From: Amyloporia xantha
Lineage: Eukaryota > Basidiomycota > Agaricomycetes > Polyporales > Adustoporiaceae
Assembly: GCA_036971615.1 (NCBI GenBank)
Contig: JAYKKR010000048.1
Span: forward strand, 1-64,000
Length of the DNA: 64,000 nt
Direction: 5' to 3'
The notes beneath the pieces are model-generated. The model made no database searches. It saw only the letters and a program-made list of their open reading frames with translations, and had not been told where the DNA came from. Made by a program: the position numbers and the translations under genes. This document shows, piece by piece, positions 58,138 through 64,000 of this stretch. Every line of letters starts with the position of its first letter. Positions within the stretch are counted from its first letter, which is position 1.

Positions 58138-58335
58138 CTACAATCGTTGAACAATCGCTGACTATAGCCCTGCCCTTGCTCGCGCGAATATAGCCGCTAT
58201 GAGGCCTGGGACGTCGTAGCCTGCGCATATGCTCCCACACGTCTTCCTTTGATGTGTGCATCCACGAGCTGCCTCGTGTCGGGTACGAAAAGCACGAGAA
58301 TCGGATTGGTGGCCCGCCTGAGTCAGACGGTTAGA
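58138..58335 (-). pseudogene. fragment of the coiled-coil gene's 3' end
   Basis: The minus strand reads FVPDTRQLVDAHIKG then RRVGAYAQA before a stop. It matches FVPNTRQLADAHIEG and VVGAYAQAND of the locus at 60052-61040. The plus-strand DNA lines up with 60055-60250 over almost its whole length. It shows that the tandem duplication unit included the acidic gene plus the tail of the next gene. Confidence 0.75.
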
Positions 58336-59006
58336 GACGTCCGAAGAAAAAGGGCTCCATCAAGGTCAGGCTGGCAAAACAGACATCGTCCGTCCCGCCT
58401 ATGCACACAGCGGAAGGTAAACACCAATGTATTAAATATCGTCTTTCACAGAATAAGTAGTCCGACCTGTCATTGACACAGCCCAGTATCCAGTACCACC
58501 GTGCGTCATGCATAGATCGAAGGTACTGAAAATCAGGTCATACTGCAAACCTCCGGTTTCGCATACCATATGCTTCAAGACGTTGAACACTATAGGGTGT
58601 TCCAGCTAATAAAATAGGCTATGTCCTTCCTGCACCAGCTTCAGAATATGTGACTGCTCCTGGCTTAGCACAACTGGTCCGATTTTTCCGCCGACATTTG
58701 AGCCTGAAGAAGCAGGAACTACGCGCGGAGAGGATGCGTTTGTCGAATGTGCCACTCCGAGTGGTTGCCCAAGCCCTGATCTGCTTTGATTATGTGCAGG
58801 TGAATTCTAACCTGGTGGAAGCTGGTGACGCTTAGCAGGCGGATCCTGCCAGTGCGAGGGAAAGGGGCATTTCTGCGATATGTTGCTCCTTGAACTTTGA
58901 GAAGACGCGGGCCGCGACACGATCACGAGATCGTCACTTCGAGGCGAGACTAAATAGTACTAGCGCCGGAGAACCACCACCATACTCATCACCGTCGTCG
59001 CACAAA
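58336..59006. other. spacer between tandem units
   Basis: About 670 bp without a supported gene. The last 100 bp are the leader of acidic copy 3. Confidence 0.4.
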
Positions 59007-59722
59007 ATGACTTGGGTTCTTGGTTGGTCGCTTGATGTGGATTATGGTATTCAATTCGCCCAGGACCGCAAACTTGCTGTCAATGTCGCGAACGTCACGA
59101 GGAGTAGTCTTTTCCTCGCTGCAGTCAGTTATATCAGTTCGAAAACGGAAATCGACGATGTCCTGTCCTGCTGGGAGGGGGACTGTGTTGCACTGGTATT
59201 TGGTGTATATGTCGACTATAGACATAGGAGATATCCCCCGCGGGAAATAATCCCTTCCCGACTACCACCCGACAACATGATAGATCGACTTGTCAGGTTT
59301 TTGCAGACGGACGACCCCCCTAAATGGTATCGCTATGATGATGGCACATATACACCCTGGGATGGCGAGCTGTGCGAATTTTCTGCTGAAGACCAGGCAT
59401 ACAACCTTCAAGAGGAACACAAGTGGAATGAGGATGGTACTCGGGCGGAGGATGCGCATGAAGAACAAGAAGATGACCATGGTGATGATCAAGAACAGGA
59501 TGAGGAGGACGAGGAGGAGAAGGAGGAGGAGGAGGAGGAGGAGGAGGAGGAGGAGAGGACTGATATTGAGGATGATGGCGAAAGGGGACCGGAATCTAAC
59601 GCGCTAAGCTCCACCTTTGGTACGTGCAACGTTTGGGTGTATCGATTAGGACTGTTGGAAATGTTCATTGATGGTCACATATCATATTCTGCACAGTGTC
59701 GAAATGCGTCATCGGGGACTGA
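59007..59722 (+). CDS. acidic-tail family protein, copy 3
   Basis: Exon 59007-59619, a 77-nt intron (gtacgt ... cacag) and a 26-nt exon 59697-59722; 212 aa. It has the same domain as copies 1 and 2: TWVLGWSLDVDYGIQFAQD, DDVLSCWEGD, YRHRRYPPREIIPSRLPP and WYRYDDGTYTPWDGEL. Its acidic tail contains a run of GAG codons (about 59514-59553), a triplet repeat prone to length change. The last exon gives VSKCVIGD. No catalytic motif. Tandem placement with copy 2 and near-identical exon structure show local duplication. Confidence 0.82.
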
Positions 59723-60051
59723 TAGCAGACTCGACGGTCACATTCACATTCGGCTTGCAATTACATTTTTCCTCCATCCCCTTCCACGGCCCTACGACGC
59801 ACGTCCCTGACGCTCCCTGTTGCTTATGCTGTAGTATCTGCTCTCGTTGCTGTCAGTTCCATGTACATCACCGATCAAGTCGAATCTTCTGTCTCATGGC
59901 TTTCTTTTTCGGCAAAATGCTATTCCGATGTGTTGCTTCGCTCGATGTGATGGCTAATGTGTGCCGTCCTCTACTCAATTCTTACAATTCCGATAATCAA
60001 AATCAATACACACAGGTTAGGGGTAACGAGACAGATATCATAAACTAGAAA

Positions 60052-61040
60052 CTACAATCGCTGACTATGGTCCTGCCCTCGCTCGGGCGAGTATAGCTGC
60101 CAGAGGCCTGGGACATCGTTGGCCTGCGCATATGCTCCCACCACGTCTCCCAGTTCTTCAGACAGTCCTTCAATATGTGCATCCGCAAGCTGCCTCGTAT
60201 TGGGTACAAAAATCAGAATAATTCGTATTGGTCTTGGTGGCCCGCCCGGGTCAGACGATGGTGTGATGGAATACGTGAGTTGAAGTTCATTCTCGGACAC
60301 AGAACGGAAAGATTTGAGCGATGTAAGCGAAGCCGTGAACCTGTTCGCAGAACATGCTATATGAGGATCAGCAGCAGGAGCTCCCAATTCGACGTACCAG
60401 TCATGCAGGCTGACCACCCTTCCGTCTTCAACCTCGGCCTGCTCTGACCAGCTTCTCTAAGTCTACTCTCCATCCGCAGTCGCTCAACCTCCCTTGCGCC
60501 ATCCTTCACTTTCTCCTTGACTTCATCGATAGTCTCATTCAGATTCTGGAACTCGTCGTCCAACTCCTGCATCTCCGAGACTTGTGAGTCGAGTCGGGCG
60601 TTGGCAGACGCAACGGTAAGGCGAGGATGAGGACGTGCCTGGCGAGGATCTTGCTCGCGAGTGTCGACGCCTCATCAGTGAGTACTTTGGCCTTCACATA
60701 ATCTGCGTCTGCATGTAGGTCGAAACTAGGTGGATACTAAGATTCAAATTGACACACCTTGCTCAACGACCCGGAGGAGCCAACTGTCGAATATCACCAT
60801 CCTTCTCAACTAACATGGCCTTTGCAGCCTTGAGAGCGTCTTTCTCCTCATTTTCGAGCCTGCGGTTCTTATTGTCCTCACCATTGATGTTGGGTGCATC
60901 GTCACTCACAATCGTCTTGATGTAATGGTCTGCTCGCAAGGGATTGGATCTTGAGCCTTTGCGACAATGCCTACGGCCAAGAGGCTCACACCTCTCGACA
61001 CCCACCGCAGGATTACAGGGAGCACAACGAGGAACTTCAT
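60052..61040 (-). pseudogene. coiled-coil protein gene with several frame breaks
   Basis: From upstream to downstream on the minus strand, convincing coding pieces are a Cys/His-containing start (RCAPCNPAVG, RRHCRKGS), a coiled-coil part (NRRLENEEKDALKAAK; ADADYVKAKVLTDEASTLAS; ANARLDSQVSEMQELDDEFQ; NETIDEVKEKVKDGAREVE) and a globular end (SLHDWYVELGAP, RIILIFVPNTRQLADA, VGAYAQANDVPGLWQLY). They lie in different frames. Some breaks, near 60630 and 60437, look like single missing bases in short C runs rather than introns. A 44-nt GT-AG intron (gtacgt ... atatag) can bridge one of them, so partial splicing explanations remain. The locus is either decayed or mis-assembled. A RING-type N-terminus is possible but unproven. 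Confidence 0.45.
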
Positions 61041-61049
61041 GAGTAGATG

Positions 61050-61559
61050 AGGTATGTGTACCCGCAGTACTAACATAGATGTTCAGGCTTGTAGTGGAAC
61101 AGTGTCGAGGTTGTTGTCCGATCCCGTACGAATCTAACCAGGCTGACTTTATGTTGAGCCCGTTTCAGCACAGCATTAATCATATATAGAGACGAAATTG
61201 TGTGCTGTATTAAAATGCCTGGATTATCCACCAACGAAAGAATACCACACGGCGACCTGTAGAGCTTGTGTCGTCTGCACTCCACTGTCATGAAATCTTT
61301 CTACTGCAGCTCTCCCTGTGCCGGTGACAGTGTGCCACCGTCAACAATCAAATAAACAGACTCACCAGATCGAGATAAACACCGCCTCGTGAAGTTATCC
61401 GCGGTTTGTATTACCATGTATGAAGAGATGACCGTTTGAACTCAGAGAATGCTGCAGGGACACGGGTAAGTATTGCATTTGCCAATTGTGTGCTCATCAA
61501 GATCTGACGGCGATCAGATTCATCGAGGATGCTATGAATACGCACAAATTTCGACGCTT
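61050..61559. other. spacer without recognised gene
   Basis: About 500 bp. Only short ORFs without family features are present. Confidence 0.35.
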
Positions 61560-62000
61560 GCCACTACCTCCTCTCTCAATCGTATGAACATATGACTTAG
61601 GGTTTTCAGATGGCCCATCTACCACGACTACGGAGTCCTCCTTGTACTCGGCAATATATCGATGGTAGACATACGAGACTGCGTCCGCCGAGGATAGCGT
61701 TCTCGAGATCATCGCTTTTCGAGCTCGGAATATGACGACTTGCTGTGCTTTTACAGGTTGATGATGCCAAATGACGCCGATTTTATCATGGCATATATAC
61801 TTTTGAAGATGGAGAGCGGTACATCTTTGTCGGCGATGATTCCGAAAATTTTCAGAAGGAAAGATGATGATGACAAGGTGACAGCGAATCACCGTGGCCG
61901 CCTACGAGAAAAGGCTGTTCGAACGGACGATGACTAGATTGCGCTCGAGGCGGCAGACGAGTTAGTTTTCACTGATGGTACGTGTATGAGTTTCCAGGAA
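61560..62000 (+). pseudogene. decayed acidic-family relative, partner of 43560-43990
   Basis: Starting near 61592 the DNA reads atgacttag where intact copies have atgacttgg (Trp replaced by stop). A recognisable but gapped match to WxxxxDYG follows, and further on DGERYIFVGDDSENFQKE corresponds to the DDGTY ... FSAEDQ region. The Asp-rich end is followed by ggtacgtg, the same donor context as in the intact genes. Frames are broken, so it is treated as a pseudogene of a second branch of the family. Confidence 0.5.
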
Positions 62001-62245
62001 TTTGGAATGACTATGGAAATTTCGCGTGCTGAAGACCTAAAATCTATGGAGTCTCATCAAGGCAGCCACCTGCCCGGCGTGTAGTAGGCCTTTGGGGCCG
62101 CATCGATGTATCTACCACCACAACCAGTCCTGCCAGAAACGAAAACAATATTTATGCATTCAAACAACGCTCAAAGCTAGTGAAATGCGAAGATCACAAC
62201 GAGGAAAGCTAAATAACAAAACGAAGCGTGAAAAAAGTCCTGCAG

Positions 62246-64000
62246 TTAAGACACAGCTCTCGTAGTCCTGCCGAATCGTCGCCTCGTCTCCGCCTCTCGC
62301 GCACGCAAACGCTGCTTCCGAAGATTCGCCATCATGTCCCTAGCGACAGGCGAGAGTTCTGAAGACGACGCCGGAGAAGGTGCTACGGCACCTTCAGAGC
62401 CATGGGGATAGCGTACGTCGAAGATCGCCCGGCTTCCGGTGCGCAGTGGCGTGGTAGGTGCAGTCTTTGGGCTTACACGCTGTGCTTTGACCTTTGTCTT
62501 CAAACACGCAGCCTTTGGACTAGGAGCGGGAGAGATCTCAGCTGAGTTCTCTTTGTCGTTATCGTCCCACTCTGCGCCCAATGTATGAGAACGACGAGTG
62601 CGCAATTTTCTGCGGGCATGCTTTTCGAGACCAAGCCCATTTTCGACTCGCGGGTAAACGTCCACACCCGCGGTCCTGCGCTGCTTTCCCGAAGCATTAG
62701 CGGCGGATATAATCTTCCGATCTCGTGCACGAGGTCCTCTAGGTGCGGATGCAGAGGTCCTGCTGTTTGCACGCGCTGCAGAAACACTGTGGTTATTATG
62801 AAGCGACCTCCCATCAGAAGTTGCAACCCAGGTATCCAAAGTCTGTCGGTGCTTGGCCTGTGATGGAACAGAGGGGTCTGAGAGGTCTTGTGAGCGTCGT
62901 GGGCGTGGCCCGCGGGGTATTTTGGAAGTAGGTATGTTGTTAGCTCCGCCTTCGATAGAAGTTCGTGTACTGGCTCGATTAAGCGCCGTTTGGTGACTCG
63001 GTCCAACCTCCATCCCATCCGAACAGGGTTCTTCCGGGAGTTGGCGAAGATCAGGGTTCGGTGGGATGGATTCGGGTACATCTTCACGCTGCGTGTCATG
63101 CGCGGCATAGATTGCAAGTCTGGACGTAGATTGAGAGCGCACTCTGTTTGTCATCGAGGCGGGCGCAGTCGACAGTTTCATCAGCGTCGCAGTCTGCACC
63201 TGCGCATGTGAGACACTTGAATGTTCTTGAGACGCATCTGGCGATCGGGGACTAGACGCTGCTGACACCGTGATTGGTGGAGACGCTTCGTTCCCCATTG
63301 GCTGCCAATGATCATGTGCGGCTAACGTGGTGGTGGATAGCAAGAGCGTAGGAAGGGATTGCGTCGCAGCATACCCGAGCATAGACTTGCGGCGCTCAGT
63401 AAGGAAGCCAAAGACTTCCGATGCACGCTGCGGCGTCTTAGGACCTAGGGCAACTGCTGGTAGCGATGGTTCAGGCATGGAGATAGTGCCGCTCCTCTCT
63501 GGGCCGGTGTCGGTAGCACCGCTGTACTCCACTTCCATGGACGAGATGACGGGGAATTGCGTAGAAAAGGATAGCTCTTGGGATAGCTCTTGGTCTGGTG
63601 AATGATCTGGATTCTTAAGTACGTGTGTTTTTGAAATACCGTGTGGGCGGTGGGTATCGACATCGCGGGGAGTAACAAGTGGGAGAGAAGAAGTTGACGA
63701 AAAGGGTGAGTCACGTTCCCTAAGATATTGTCAGTAAAACACTCATGCAGAGCCAAAATCATGCCTACCTCAAGAAACGTTCAGCCCAGGAGATATCTCC
63801 TTCAGTGGCTTCGCCACGCTGGTCTGGGTCGCCCAGCAGCTGGCGCAGCGTTGAGCCAGAACGCTTAATCTGCTCGTGACCTTGCGGGTGCTGGATCGGA
63901 GCAGGCGTCGGGGGTGTGTTCGAGAAGGCATTGGCATCAAGACATCCCCGGTCATCATACATGTTCAGCAGGCTCGCGACGGACGGATCGCGGCGTAGAG
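62246..64000 (-). CDS. Ser/Pro-rich protein, 5' part outside the window
   Basis: Two exons (64000-63769, cut by the window edge, and 63719-62246) with a 49-nt intron (GTAGGC ... CTTAG) give at least 567 aa. The visible start LRRDPSVASLLNMYDDRG and SNTPPTP is ordered and looks conserved. SWAERFLR closes exon 1. Most of the rest is low-complexity Ser/Thr/Pro/Arg sequence with a DNDKENS motif. The C-terminal end is again conserved-looking: GSRAIFDVRYPHGSEG, LSPVARDMMANLRKQRLRAREAETRRRFG, a likely basic helix. KEN- and SP-rich composition suggests a cell-cycle-regulated protein, but this is inference. A broken duplicate of its tail sits at 44000-44390. Confidence 0.7.

Noticed and set aside
43483..59722. 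Possible C-terminal CaaX prenylation box in the acidic proteins
   Set aside because: The terminal peptides end CVIEA, CIIGD and CVIGD, which places Cys fifth from the end, not fourth, and the last residues do not fit a CaaX motif.

Overview
This is a stretch of a nuclear genome from a filamentous basidiomycete, probably an Agaricomycete. The genes are split by many short GT-AG introns (about 45-75 nt) with CTRAY-like branch sites. Recognisable genes include RPB4, a D-xylulokinase, a SAF1-like F-box/RCC1 protein, an AVT-type amino-acid transporter, an R3H-SUZ protein, a DUF202-like membrane protein and a pepsin-family protease. The transposons are LINEs of the fungal Tad1 type and a short DNA element with terminal inverted repeats. 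The lineage is an inference; no rRNA or other barcode is present.

Layout. 1-4.4 kb: the 3' end of one gene, then mostly unassigned DNA. 4.4-24.8 kb: a dense host segment with a 145-aa orphan, the F-box/RCC1 gene, a 1040-aa protein of unknown function, RPB4 divergent from a transporter, a 498-bp MITE, the R3H-SUZ gene, a Ser/Pro-rich gene and the DUF202-like gene. 24.86-34.88 kb: full-length LINE copy A on the minus strand. 36-42 kb: xylulokinase and a membrane-anchored aspartic protease. 42.7-44.4 kb: one member of an acidic protein family plus decayed duplicate fragments. 44.68-54.85 kb: full-length LINE copy B on the plus strand. 55-64 kb: a nuclease-fold-like gene, two more acidic paralogs, a damaged coiled-coil gene, decayed duplicates and a Ser-rich gene that runs off the right edge.

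The most interesting content is the pair of about 10-kb LINEs. Both keep target-site duplications and A tails, and both are organised alike. The first base of the element starts an HDV-like double-pseudoknot ribozyme candidate. This is followed by a long leader, a small conserved extra ORF (called ORF0 here), a CCHC ORF1 interrupted by a GT-AG intron at the same codon and phase in both copies, and a 1.8-kaa ORF2 with endonuclease, reverse transcriptase, RNase H and zinc-knuckle parts. ORF0, the retained intron and the terminal ribozyme candidate each rest on comparing the two copies within this window.

Several otherwise convincing host genes need a one-base correction in a homopolymer to read through. 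I read this as probable assembly indels or recent lesions, and it is flagged in each entry. Gene models were assembled by hand from splice signals. Where exon phases close exactly over many exons I give high confidence.
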